Position numbers and translations under genes: made by a program. 64,000 nt of DNA, taken from Hirudinaria manillensis. Lineage: Eukaryota; Annelida; Clitellata; Hirudinida; Hirudinidae. The notes under the pieces are model-generated. The model was given only the letters and a program-made list of their open reading frames with translations, was not told the DNA's origin and did no database searches. Location: assembly GCA_034509925.1 (NCBI GenBank), contig CM067529.1, positions 6,983,501 to 7,047,500 on the forward strand, given 5' to 3'. Shown piece after piece: positions 12,776-24,870 of this stretch (the first letter of the stretch is position 1; the number at the start of each line of letters is the position of its first letter).

Positions 12776-15700
12776 ATGAAGTTTCCACCATTAACTGAAA
12801 TGGAGCCATTGCCTCCTGTCCCATCATGCGAAAAGGATTTGGAGCTTGAAGAGCGCGACATGGACAGCACAAAAAAGTGTGTATTTGTTTTGCTTGGTTG
12901 TATTTGATGTACCACATTAGATGTTTAAATTTTACATCATTCTAGCTCAACTGATGAGAGGTTGGAAGAAATTGAAGATTTTGAGTTACCACCCTGCATA
13001 TCTGATATCACCGAACTAGAAGAAGCAGATTCTATATTGGATTTTGAGGTTGTATAAAAGTAATTCTTCTTGAAGTCATGTAACAATTCTAGTGGTCAAG
13101 CTATCAGCTGATTCACTTTAATTTATTAAAGAAATTTTTTCTAGCATAATATTCATAGCATATGTTTGATTTAGAATTCTCCTAAAGAATTTTCTAGAGT
13201 CATTTTTGGTGCATTAAGCCAATTCATCATTAAATTCCTGTACAACATATGCATCATGTGTTTGAATACAACAGCCACCTGTTATTGATGTGGGCATAGA
13301 ACCTACTATTGACATCCCAATGCCAAGTAGCTCCTTTAAAAGAGTCATTCATCAAAGTGATGATAAAGGAATTCTCCCAGAAGATGAGCAACCAGGACCA
13401 AGTATTACCAGGGCAGATTCAGAACAGACAAGGTATGTTTGAGCATTATATACTTAATTTATAGCATAGCAGCTTATGAGTTTTCAAAAGAAACTTTTTG
13501 TTACATTAAATGTCCCATAAGGTGTTTTACTTGATTCCAACAAGCATCAAAAAAGATAATATTTTATGATTTGCCAGTAGCAAAAATGCTACTATTGATC
13601 TATTGAAAGTTAATGCCCTTACCAACGATTGCCTTACTAGTATCTTTTAATTTCAGATTCCACTTTCTGAGTCGAGCAGAAGAACTTGCAAAGAGAATTT
13701 GGGCAGCTGGTTGGATGGTTGTGCATCACAAACATCTGCCAAAGTGGCTCAAAGACAATGACTTTCTAATTAAGGTATATACGATCGATTTGTTGAATTT
13801 TGTTGCTTTTGCAATAATTAAAAGCAATTGGTTGTACCAACTATTTGGAAAATTGTTTGTGATATGATTTCTAGAAAGTTTTACATAAAGAACAACCTTT
13901 TTTGGGCCTATTTTGTTTATAAGATTAATAGGTTGAATTTTCTCAAATTGAATGATCAGGTGGCCATTAATAATTTAATTTAAAAACAAAGCATATTTTC
14001 CATTTGAAAGAATAACTTTTTCATTAAAACAGGGGCATAGGGCCCCAATGCATTCATACTGGAGGTGTTTCAAATCCATCTTCAGGGTCCATACAGAAAC
14101 CGGTAATATCTGGACTCACCTGTTAGGTAATGCCTACCAGTTAATAGATATAATTATGCATCACTATAAACAAATGTTTCAACGACAATATGTAGTTTTA
14201 GATGAAATTATTTACAAATGTTGGTTGGCCTAATTTGTTATTTGATATTCTCCCTTATAAATGTCACACTTAGCATTATTAATGCTTACTTTAATATCAT
14301 ATTAAATATTATAACTAACTGTCTAACTAACTAAAACATATCTTAATTACTTAATTAATTAAACCTTTAATATTATTAAATACAGTATGTGCTAGCTATT
14401 GGCATTTATATTTTTAAAGTATCTCTCGAAATTTGTTTAATTTCAACCTTTTTTTCTCTATTTGATATTGCGAGCAGTCGTATTGAACATTTACATATGA
14501 ATTAATGTTAGATAGGACCAAGAATAGAAGCTTCATATTGACATGGCAATAATTTGATAGCCATGTAAAGGTATGAATAATTTTTATAACATCAAGTTCT
14601 TCATCGTTGCAGGCTTCTTGGCTTTTGTGGCAGTGGCCATTTATTTTAACACTCGTCCTTCTAGCGAAATACAACTCCAGGAAAAGGCGGTATTCTCGGC
14701 ATTCTTTTTCGGCGCCATAACGTGTCTTTTCTTTTCTTGGATGTTCCATACCATTTATTGCCATTCAGAAAAAGTTGGCAAGTTTTTCAACAAGTAATGT
14801 CACCTTTTTTAGGATGTCCTAATGTTCTTAGATTTTGCTTTAATGATTGTAGACGTTGAGAGTTGATGCAATAATTTAATAAATGCAGTGTATATGTAAT
14901 CATCCAGTGATGTGACTATAATTTGCATATTAAATGTTTGTATGACTGATGGTAGTTGATTTGCTGGTAATGATCTAGGCTAAGATACCAATGCAAAATT
15001 TTAAATAATGTTATTTTCTTAAAGACTGGACTATTGTGGAATATCAATGCTGACAATGGGCTCCTTTGTACCATGGTTGTACTACAGCTTTTATTGTCAC
15101 AAAGTTGAGAGGATTATTTACATGGTACTCATCTTTGTCCTTGGTACAACATGCATCATTGTTTCCATGTGGGATAAATTTGCCAGTGCAAAGTTCAGAC
15201 CAGTTCGAGCAGGTAAATAGTTAATTAATATAACCATGTTATTATTATTATTATTCAGATTTTATGACTCACAATGAAATGTTGTGTTCACAATGCAGAA
15301 CAATTTAAATTATGAATGTGTCATAATGATTTCATTGTTGCCAATATTTATGAGATTTAGAAATGAAGCTGCAAATATCATTTAAAATAATTTAAGAACA
15401 GTTTAATTCAATGATTCTTCCATAAAGTATGGTATTTACTTTGAAGGTGTTTTTATTGCCCTGGGTTTGAGTGGTGTGATACCAGCCATGCACTTCGTCA
15501 TAATTCATGGATTTTGGGAGGGTGTGTACAATGCCGCTCTCGGATGGCTCGTTCTGATGGCCATCTTGTACATAGTCGGTGCAGTTATTTATGCCGTCAG
15601 GATTCCAGAGAGGATATGGCCAGGAAAGTTTGACATATGGGTCGGTCACTGATTTGCAATCACATATCTAGCTCGTCAGATTTAATTTAATCACTTTTAA

Positions 15701-15830
15701 TTCATTGCAGTGTCAAAGTCATCAGATATTCCATCTGTTTGTCATAGCAGCTGCCTTCATCCATTACCATGGCATAACACAGGCAGCCCAGAACAGACTC
15801 TCCAATGGAGATTGTTTGACAAGTGACTGA
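12776..15830 (+). CDS. ADIPOR: Adiponectin receptor (PAQR family, AdipoR1/2 type)
   Basis: Seven-transmembrane PAQR-family receptor; the vertebrate members bind adiponectin and have ceramidase-type hydrolase activity with a zinc ion held by three histidines. Nine exons join to 418 aa: 12776-12876, 12946-13048, 13275-13432, 13657-13774, 14033-14126, 14613-14793, 15025-15212, 15447-15640, 15711-15830. The first ~140 residues are acidic and Pro/Ser-rich, probably cytosolic. Family blocks follow: LPKWLKDNDFLIKGHR, FKSIFRVHTETGNIWTHLLG, FSWMFHTIYCHSEKV (zinc His about residue 237), GSFVPWLYYSFYC, RIPERIWPGKFDIW and CQSHQIFHLFVIAAAFIHYHG (zinc His about 383 and 387). All three metal ligands are kept, so the core looks functional. 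The ATG at 12776 is the first in a frame that splices correctly. A second in-frame Met at codon 9 is possible. Confidence 0.96.
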
Positions 15831-16750
15831 AGTGAAGGCACGAAAATCATTGAAGATCGATTGCCAGGCCCATGAATAGTCAATAGATTCAAACGACCCG
15901 AATTTTTCGGGGTGTTTGCATCGAAAATTAGTCAGATTTTGACATATTTAAAGTTTCCATGGGTAGTTATAGTCTTACCTTGATGGGAACAATAGAAATT
16001 TCCTCATAACATTCAAACAAAGTATTAGTTTCCTAAATCATGCATTTATTTGCATCAATAAAACATCAATGAAATAGTCTGTAATTCTGTATAATTCAGA
16101 GTCTTGTCTCACACAATCACAAGTAAACATAATTATTCAAGATGAGAGTTCTGATTCTTCTACTTTTCTTTCTACTGTGGCAGATCATCAGACCACCAAT
16201 TTTAGCTTAGCCTTTGCACTTGACAATAAATACAAATTGGGATGTTTTTTTTTAAAATTTTTATGTTGATATCTGCATTATAGCTAGATTATTGCTGAGA
16301 TACTCTGGCAAAGGGGTCTTCAAACCTTGATGTTGTTACAAGTTTAAATTTTAACACTCAGGTATTTGAATTGCACCTGATCAGGGATCTATTGTGCTCA
16401 GTAGGATGTCTGACGACAACTGTCTAAACTAACAAACAAGGCTCAATTCTGGATTTGACATGGCATGCCATGTCTTTTACATTTGTTCAAATGTCTATGC
16501 TATATCCTATGGTCATTTTCCCTTTGAAATAAAGCTTCTGCAAAGAATCTCTACTAGATCATGACTCTTCAAAGCAAGGAGCACTGATATTGAGTTGCCT
16601 AAAAACAATTGTATTGTCTGCCAACCCTGTGATGTTTTGCACAATACATGAAAAAACAAACACCAGAAATACTAAATAAAGAACTTCCATTAGAGCTCTT
16701 ATTCAAGTGATTATTCAAATGCACCGGGGAGCCTGATGCACCATTAACAT
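15831..16750. other. Convergent intergenic region with polyadenylation signal
   Basis: This stretch separates the 3' ends of the adiponectin receptor gene (+) and the PTRH2-like gene (-). An AATAAA hexamer at 16057-16062, about 230 bases after the receptor stop codon, is a good candidate polyadenylation signal for that gene. No further coding exon was found on either strand. Confidence 0.5.
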
Positions 16751-17514
16751 TCAGTATGGCAGTAAGCCATTTGTAAGCTTTTCCAAGAGTGCTGTGGGAC
16801 CTGACAAACGAATTTGTATGTTCAAATGGGAGGTTTACATGGTATGTCATTAGGTGCTGACTAACCTGGACCTATGCCAACTGCTGTCAGTTCCCCAGGG
16901 GATTCTTCCAGCATCATTTATGGGGGAGACTAATAATCCTAGCTTCTTGGCTTGGCATGATATTTTCTCTCTAGTCGTGAATATGCAATATTAGGCTAAG
17001 GTGTTACGTGTCATATGGGACTCTTACATTTCCTTTAAATCTTCCTTTAGAATCATTTTTGGCCTGCCATTTTCCTGATACCTTTGATATATTTCTGGAT
17101 AATTTTTTAGTGTCTTGTTCACAGCTTTGACAGTGGCATGACAACACTGGAAACATTTGTAAATTTATATTTCAATTAAATGCTTCATTTTAAGAATTGA
17201 TGTACCTGGGATATACCCTTGCCCTTTGTCATTTTCAAATCTTTTCTCACAAGTACCACTAATTTCAAGTCTTTTCCATTTGGTGGACCTGGCTCTTTAA
17301 TCTTAGAAATGAAAAATGCATCTATCTTGGTAATTATGACTTTAGATCTTTTAGAGTAAATTAATATATCACACACCATGAATGCATCTCTGTGTAGAAA
17401 TAAGCCACGCGGATAGTCCAAAGACTTTTTCTTTAAAGTTATCCACGCTATAGTGACACCACAACTTATGCCTAAGACCGCCACCGCAAGGTATTTATTG
17501 ATGTCTGTGCTCAT
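16751..17514 (-). CDS. PTRH2: Peptidyl-tRNA hydrolase 2 (PTH2/Bit1 family), membrane-anchored, with a one-base frame disruption
   Basis: PTH2 enzymes cleave peptidyl-tRNA dropped by ribosomes; animal PTRH2 is anchored in the mitochondrial outer membrane. Exons read down the minus strand: 17206-17514, 17028-17146, 16866-16970, 16751-16800. The first carries an N-terminal hydrophobic segment (LAVAVLGISCGVTIAWITL, about residues 9-27), a linker, and LKLVVLVRKDLKMTKGKG, the family's N-terminal motif. Then come the CCHATVKAV helix (QCSHA equivalent), GRPKMILKE, LGLLVSPINDAGR and a C-terminal GPTALLEKLTNGLLPY. Exons 2 and 4 have the same lengths (119 and 50 nt) as in the neighbouring paralogue. The four exons total 583 nt, one too many: inside exon 3, after DAGRI, the frame must shift by one base at a run of four C to reach the conserved PGELTAVGIGP. 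This may be a real lesion or an assembly error. Residues of exon 1 between the anchor and KDLKL (about 40) are unlike the family and could include an unrecognised intron. Confidence 0.85.
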
Positions 17515-18335
17515 CCCTATAATCTGCTTCTATTTTTTATAAGATTTCCTCCTAAACTGATGCAAAGGTATCACGATTCCTCCCCCGATGTTAACAAACA
17601 CAATGTGCTCGCTTAGTTGCAACAAAACCCTCCACTTTTAAATTTGAGCTTAAATTCATCCTTTTTCAAAATATTTTTTTGTGAAATTGAACAATAAGCT
17701 AAACAACATTTGCCCAGTGTTTCAAATTAAGTACGTAATTATTCAGTGATTGATTCTTTTTACACTGTAAAATCTACAGGATTGTCTCCGTAATTCATAA
17801 AACAAAAAATGGAGTCTAAGTTATGCTTGGATATACGTAATAACAGTCAAATTCGCAATTGTTATCAATTTTCATGTACAATGTTACACATAAAATATAT
17901 CAATATATACTGCTCTTTCGTCCGTTATGCGCATCATTGCACAGTTTTCCTTTATTCTCAGCTGAGAATGATGCACAAAGTACTACTGATGTAGTGCCGT
18001 ATTCATAGTTAGTCATCCGCTTAAAACTCTTCCAGGGAAGCCTCACTACATAATCAGTCTGTGATAGCTGAATATGGTCCATCAGCTAAAAACGTGGAAA
18101 CAACCATTTGACAAATTTTCAGAGTCTAAAGATATAGAAACAGTCTCATACACCGTTCTGAAACCATCATTGGACTCTTGAGACATCAAATTCCTATTTT
18201 TTATTTTGAAATGCATCTTTTTTTAGCCTGACTTCTTGTAGAATAACAAATAAATAAAAGTAAAACAATTACAAACAAGGGAATTCAATTTTCATTATTT
18301 ATTTTTATCAAATTTCCTATTTACTGTCTTCCTAT
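17515..18335. other. Spacer between the two PTH2 paralogues
   Basis: About 820 bases separate the start codon of the left PTH2 gene from the stop codon of the right one. The left part would be the promoter and 5' untranslated region of the former, and the right part the 3' end of the latter, with an AATAAA on the minus strand near 18296-18302. No coding exon was seen. Confidence 0.5.
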
Positions 18336-19347
18336 TCAATAAAGTTTCAGCTCAGATGTTGCCTCATTCACCAAGTCAACAGGACCTGTTGGAAACAATT
18401 ACAATTAAGAAATTCAACATTTCATATGATATTTAGGAATGCAGGATTAAAGTTCAACTCGGTCTAAAATCGTACCCGGACCGACGGCAAGAACGAGGGC
18501 AGTTCCATCATTTCCTGCGACGGATGTGATTTGCAAGCCAAGCTCACGAGCTTTGTTTTGAGCTGCCATCCTACAATAACATTACATCCAATGCTTAAGG
18601 AGAATCTAATGTTACAATGGCACATCACACATCAAAAACAACAGTAGGAGTTATCATGTATTTCATGCTTTTAAATACATACGTAATATGATAGTTCCCT
18701 CAATGAAGAGGAGACTGAGCACACAAGTACAATATAAATGAATAGCAGACTCCTGTTCAAGAGAGATTATAAAGTTTCATTTAATTATTATTATATATAA
18801 AAATTAATTAATATTAAAAATGTATTAAGTACTAAAAGCTATTAAAAGATGTTCATTATACAATATTTAATACCACCTCAAAATATAAAGAATTACTTTC
18901 TTACAGTGAATGTTGATCAGCTTTTAGCACAACTTTTGGCTGCCTGAATATTTGACACTCTTCATAAAATGTTGGATCTAGGGATTTAAGTTGTTCATTA
19001 GCCATTTCGGCAGCATGTGCACACTGAAAAATAGTTCATAAACATTTATTAATTGCGTTCTACTAAGTCTTAATATATTAAGACTGCAAACAAAGGTAAC
19101 CTCACAAGTACAGCAATTTTATTGGATGGTACTTTAGCATCTTTCCGCGCAACTAGTGTCAGCTTATATTCTTTGTCCTCAAACGTTCGGTGTAGCTGGA
19201 TTTTTAGAAGATTTTATTAAATTACAGTTAGTGTCTGTATAATGTGACGATCCCTACCACTCCCGAGAATTTCATAAACATGTACGATAGACCAAATCCA
19301 CAGCCAACACTTAAAGCGAGCGTGCATCCATAATTAACTGCCAACAT
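18336..19347 (-). CDS. Divergent PTH2-family paralogue, membrane-anchored
   Basis: Five exons on the minus strand (19258-19347, 19106-19195, 18905-19023, 18476-18570, 18336-18385) join to 147 aa, in frame with a stop. The first exon is an ATG plus a hydrophobic N-terminal anchor (LAVNYGCTLALSVGCGFGLSYMF). Then follow EYKLTLVARKDAKVPSNKI, CAHAAEMANEQL, FRQPKVVLKADQHSL, LGLQITSV, ALVLAVGPGPVDLVNEATSE and the C-terminal LKLY that is typical of PTH2. The fold and exon pattern are therefore PTH2. However, the basic KMxKGK motif has become KVPSNK, and the DAGRTQxxPG block is replaced by a shorter AGNDGTA, so catalytic competence is doubtful. It is tandem with PTRH2 in the same direction, implying local duplication. 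The final intron uses a GTACGA donor; without splicing the protein would end early in a different tail, and the spliced form is preferred because it restores the family C terminus. Confidence 0.88.
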
Positions 19348-21016
19348 TGCGAGGAAAATTTCAACGCGATGAAATGCAAGCGACAATAACAGAATCTAGA
19401 AACATAGACACACAACAAGATGCTACCACAACATTTTATTAAGGATAAAAAATATTTATGGCTTAACAGTTTTATGGTAGCCATTTAAAAAGAAACGTCA
19501 AAATGAATGCAAAATTATTAATATGGAGTTATTATTAAGCTGACTCAGCATATGCAATGTTCTTCTACTTATGTTTTGTTAATGAAGACCTTTTTACTAA
19601 ACAACCAATAAATCAAGTTTTGAACACGTGTCATTTAACAGTTCCTTGTAATACCCAATACTAGGAAATATTTCGCATCTAGTGTTGTCACTCACATACT
19701 GCTCACGGTGATTAATTTAAATGTGAAATGGCCCTTATCAATCATCATCTTTTCAAATCTATTTCTATCACAAATATGTTTTACACGATATATTGAATAT
19801 TTTGAGTGATTGATGTGACCTTTTATCAGAAACGTAATAAAGCTTCTTCACGTAGCGAGGGGTTGTTCAAATTGATGCTTCATCCTTTATCACTTGTACA
19901 TTTTTTAAAAGAGTAATATGAGTATGAATATGAGAGTCAATATGTTTAAAATTAGTAATTTTCAGAGTATGGTGGTATAGGTAACAGGTAATGTTTGGAG
20001 TGAAATTATAGTTCGGTTTAACAAAACCTCATTTAAATACTTCTCAAATTACAAAGCGCTACTTGATGATGGCGCCAATGATCTCCCTGGTGGTAATTAA
20101 AAATCATCATCATCATGAGAACCCTGGAAACATTCATGCTTCACATTTTTCCACTTTTTGACGCAAACACGTCCGTGGCTTTTCTCTGGAACTTATGACT
20201 CATACAAAACCACCGCAATGAACTGCGTCTTTCCAAAACGATATCTTTCAGACCAACTCCAGAAATTGACTCAATAACGTCCCAATATTTATTTAAAATC
20301 AAACTACGAAGTGAAGGTGATCGATGATTGAAAAAGTCGTTTTCTGAATAAAGAAGACAAAACTCCTCAACATTTTTGACCTTCAATAGAATTTTAAATG
20401 CACTTACTTAATGCTATGAAATTAATATTATTTACTATTATTAAAGATGATGCAACGCTGAAATTACGTCAAGCTATACAACTTGATTGCCAGAAAATTG
20501 GTTCAATCAGCCCTTTCCAACTCAGTAAAGGAAGGCACGCACTCACACAAACACACACACACACAACATCACGCACACACTTCAAAACTCCGAGAAGTTC
20601 TGCAGCAGAATCCTCTTAACTTGCACAGAAAGCATCTTCGTAGGTAAGAAAAGCAGAGAACTGGGATGGAGGGAGTAAATTATTTGGCTTTCATATCAAG
20701 TCTTTTAGGCAATTTATAATTCACTTCTTACTTAACATTACCTAGATTTGGGGTGAGTGTTATAAATTCAAATCTGACCTCGAATATTTTACGATTCCAT
20801 GTTTGAACTTGATGGTTGTGAATTTTAATTCATTTTCTAAATCGCAGTGTTGTCGTGAACACTGTCAAGAGGAAAACAAAACCTGTGATTTTAAAGAAAG
20901 AAATTCCAAGAAATCCTCAGAGTAAAGCGAATAAAGCGGAAAAGTAACCAGGACAAAAGATTGTCTGCTTTTGTAGAATGTTGAACAAGCAAAGGTTGTA
21001 AGGCGGAAATCAAAGG
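19348..21016. other. Divergent intergenic region between PTH2 paralogue (-) and CLK kinase (+)
   Basis: The two flanking genes are read away from each other, so both promoters and 5' untranslated regions should lie here. A short AC-rich microsatellite sits at about 20542-20580. Small open frames occur (for example 20141-20386 on the minus strand, 81 codons) but show no recognised domain or family similarity. Confidence 0.45.
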
Positions 21017-24000
21017 GTGGTCAATCAAACTATCAGAAGTGAAGTATTTTACAGCCTCAAAATGCCTCGCAGTGAAACGATAGCATCTTTGAGGAGTAAG
21101 CTGAACTCCATAGGAAACAACATGGCGCTCCTAGAAGCTGTAAAATCAAACAACAACTCGATTTTAACTGGCCCTACGTTGACCTCTTCGAATGCTGACA
21201 ATAGCAGCAGTAGCAGCAGCAACCACAACACGCAAACCAATCGCAAAACTCCTCCTGCCAAGTTCATATCCGTCGCCGTCCCAACAGTTTCAATCACTCA
21301 ACCGGCCGAAGTTCAACCGACTCAGGAATCATCATCTTCTCAAACAACTAGCAACAAGGACAGCAACAACAATCCGATTCCCGGAAGGGCAGGCCTAAAT
21401 AGCTTCAGCAATTTGAGACGAAACTTACAGAACATTTCTCCGTACAGACATCCCGCAAACGAGGCGACAAATCCTCCTGCTACCGACGTGGCCAAGTCAA
21501 ATGATGGTCCCACGTCTTCGACGAGCAACAATTCATCGTCGACGTCATTGTCGTCGTCAACAACATCATCATCTGCAGCCACTGACGAAGCAAACAAAAC
21601 CAGCTCGATCAGAATACCGCCACTTCAGTCGACTTTAATGGTCGGTTCCCTTCCAAATGTCAACAGCGCATCGGGAGAATCGACGGGAGACGTCAGCGCA
21701 GAGAAGTGCGTCAGTCACCTTAGCGTTAGTCTGGTACCTGGCCAACTGGACTCGAAGGTACAAAAGAGGTCGGCAGCAGTTTCACCGCAAGATGCCACCG
21801 GCACTGAAGAAAAGCCTGCACAAGAAGTTCCGAAAGCAGTCGCGAAACCAGCCACGAAAGCGGAGGAAGTTTCAGTGAAGGAACCTCAAAGTGCCGGACC
21901 AGCACTACCCGTTGTGAGATGCTCTTGACGTTTGGAAGAAAGCAAAATACTATGCGATGTTATTCACGTGCAGAAAGATCTTATAACAACAACAGCAGGC
22001 GTAGTAATACATGGAGACATTGATATTAGTGTCGATAGACGGATAAATATTGAGTGGTTAATGTTAGAACTGATGGATATTGTATTATCTAATACTATAT
22101 ATATATATTAATTAACATACATCACATGGGTTATGTTATGCCTAGTACATCAGATATTATGTGTGGTGTCAAGTGACCAAATTTGACAATAGGGTTTAAT
22201 CCTACCATTCAGATCACTGGCAAGTTTCCAAACCTGCAGATACACGATGATTCTGAAGGCCACTTGATGTATCGAATCAGGGATATCATAATCGATAGAT
22301 GTCAGTATTTAATTAACGTAATTCGAGGTAGATTTTGCAGCCAATTAATGTTTAATTTGTCTCTTCCTGTTTCAGATGAAATCGCTTCAACATTGGGCGA
22401 AGGAACGTTTGGGAAAGTGGTTGAATGCAAAGATTACCAAACGTGAGTCTAAACGAATTACAGAAATGTCAATTTATTATTAATCTGAACACATCGAATG
22501 TTATTAATAATGTTAAATTAAGCTCATCGTTATCGTTAATCTGTAAACACCATTAGAAATAATTAGGTATAATTCACGTCTCGAAAGAGTCCTTTAATTG
22601 CCATTTAATGTTATTAACCTAATTGTATCGCTACGAAAACATTACAAAAGATATAAAACAAGGACTGAGAATAGCTAAGACGTATTTAATTTAAACAATC
22701 CATTGCTATTTGGCTCGATGAGCGGTGCACTTTAATCGCCCAAGGATTAATTAATATTAATAATTAATATCGTAAAACATGCAAAAATATGCACAACTTC
22801 CTGGAACTTCATCAAGGATAAGGAAATCTTGAAGATCCTTGTAAAAAGAGCTTTTTAAAATTAATAGACTTTTAATGTTAATAAACCGTGTGTTTATGTA
22901 GACTGAACTTTAATTTGGTTTGGTTTTTTAAGTTTTATAAATGTTAAAGTAAAGTCTTCAAAGTAATCAAAGAGAACTAAAAAGAAACATTGAAGACTGT
23001 ATTCATTGTTGTAAATGGACTGCAATCAATTTTTAAACCTTTGAACCTGAAATGAAGAATTAGGGACGCGTTCTAAGATGATTGAGACATTTTTCGTAAT
23101 ATTTCGACGAAGCAAATCAGCCGTGGATTCATGAAATTTCATTGAATTTGAGATTGTAAAACACGAGGAATGGTTTATATCATGTACAATGGTCCATTAA
23201 CCATCCTCATAATCAAATGTTTATCTTCATCGTCAGCACTGTTTGGATCTTCCTTTTCACGAAGTAATAAAGATTTTCTGTTGCCTACTCAAGCAACAAT
23301 TACTTCGAATTCACTAATATTGAAGACCGACGAAATAGATTGTGAAAAAAATATTTCCATGCTTTAAATTAAAATTAATAAAGTAATTAATTGATGTTAA
23401 ATTTCAAAACATTTCCAAACCAATGGATACATCGTTGCGAAAACCCTGCGACTTAATTTGACACTGTCCAACTAATACATGTATTACATGTATTATTTTT
23501 AATGCAAACTTTAAAAAAAGTTCTTTTCAAACATAAACATAGAAATGTTAATGATCTTAAATATAATTTCAATATATTGAATTATATTGAATATTGAAGA
23601 CTAGGAAATAAACTAAAGATTTTAAGAAAGCGAATGGCTTTATAATGGAAAAAGTCATCTTTAGTCCCAAATTTGTTTATATAAAGGTTACACAGTGCAA
23701 ATACTTCTAAGACAATTAGAAATTGCATAAAATTAAGAGCTCATTTAAAATGAATTCTCCACGAATTCCACAACGACTTAATTGAATTTCGAGCCGATGG
23801 TTTGAGTTTATTTGCCGTCTACACTACATCTAGTCGATCGTAGTTGCCTGGAAAGTGACTAACTTGTAGCTGGAGTAAACATGTTTGTAGCAAGCAGAGG
23901 ATTGCGCTGAAGATCATCAAGAACGTGGATAAATATAGAGAAGCAGCCAAGCTAGAAATAAACGTCCTTCACAAGTTGAAGGAAAAAGACCCCGATGGAA

Positions 24001-24838
24001 AGCAGTGAGATTTCTTTTCTTTTATTTGGAGAATTAGTTTTTTTTTTTTTGCTTAAAAATACAGCATAATAAATTATTACCAACAGTCTTTGCGTGCAAA
24101 TGCTCAACTGCTTTGACTACTACGGACACGTTTGCATCACTTTCGACTTATTGGGACAGAGTGTCTTTGATTTTATGGTTAGAGTTTTAAATATTTCATG
24201 TTCAAACATCTATTTTCTGTTAACAAATGCCATACAAAATTGTATAAGCGGTCGTCGGATGACCGTTCATTTTGTTTAGAAAAAATAAAATAAAATAAAA
24301 CGTTCAAAGTAAATGCAAACCACGTTTTATTACAGAAAGACAACAGCTACCATGCTTACCCAATGGAGCAGGTGCGACACATTTCCTATCAACTCGTCTG
24401 TGCAGTAAAATGTGAGACTTTGAAAAGATTTTATAAATTAAGAACTTGTTTGCACTAATTAATGCATGTGTATCGATAATTTAACTAATATTATTCTAAG
24501 ATTATAAGAATAATATATATATATTATGTATATATATTTGATATATATACGAATAATATATATATTATTATATAAAAGAATAATATATATATTATGTATA
24601 TATATTTGATATATATGTCAATTTATATCAATTTATGTTTCATGTTCAATGCAAGAGAATTTGAAATTCGTTGACAGTTTTGCACGACAATCAACTCACT
24701 CACACCGATTTGAAACCTGAAAACATTCTTTTCGTCAACTCCGACTATTCAACCGTTTATAGCCAAAAAAAGGTTGAACAGATGATTTACTGATTAAATA
24801 AATGTTTGATTGATTGGTTGATTGATTGACTGACCAAC

Positions 24839-24870
<32 letters not shown>

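Noticed and set aside
20141-20386. 81-codon minus-strand open frame upstream of the PTH2 paralogue
   Set aside because: No recognisable motif, no clear splice signals or family similarity; expected by chance at this length.
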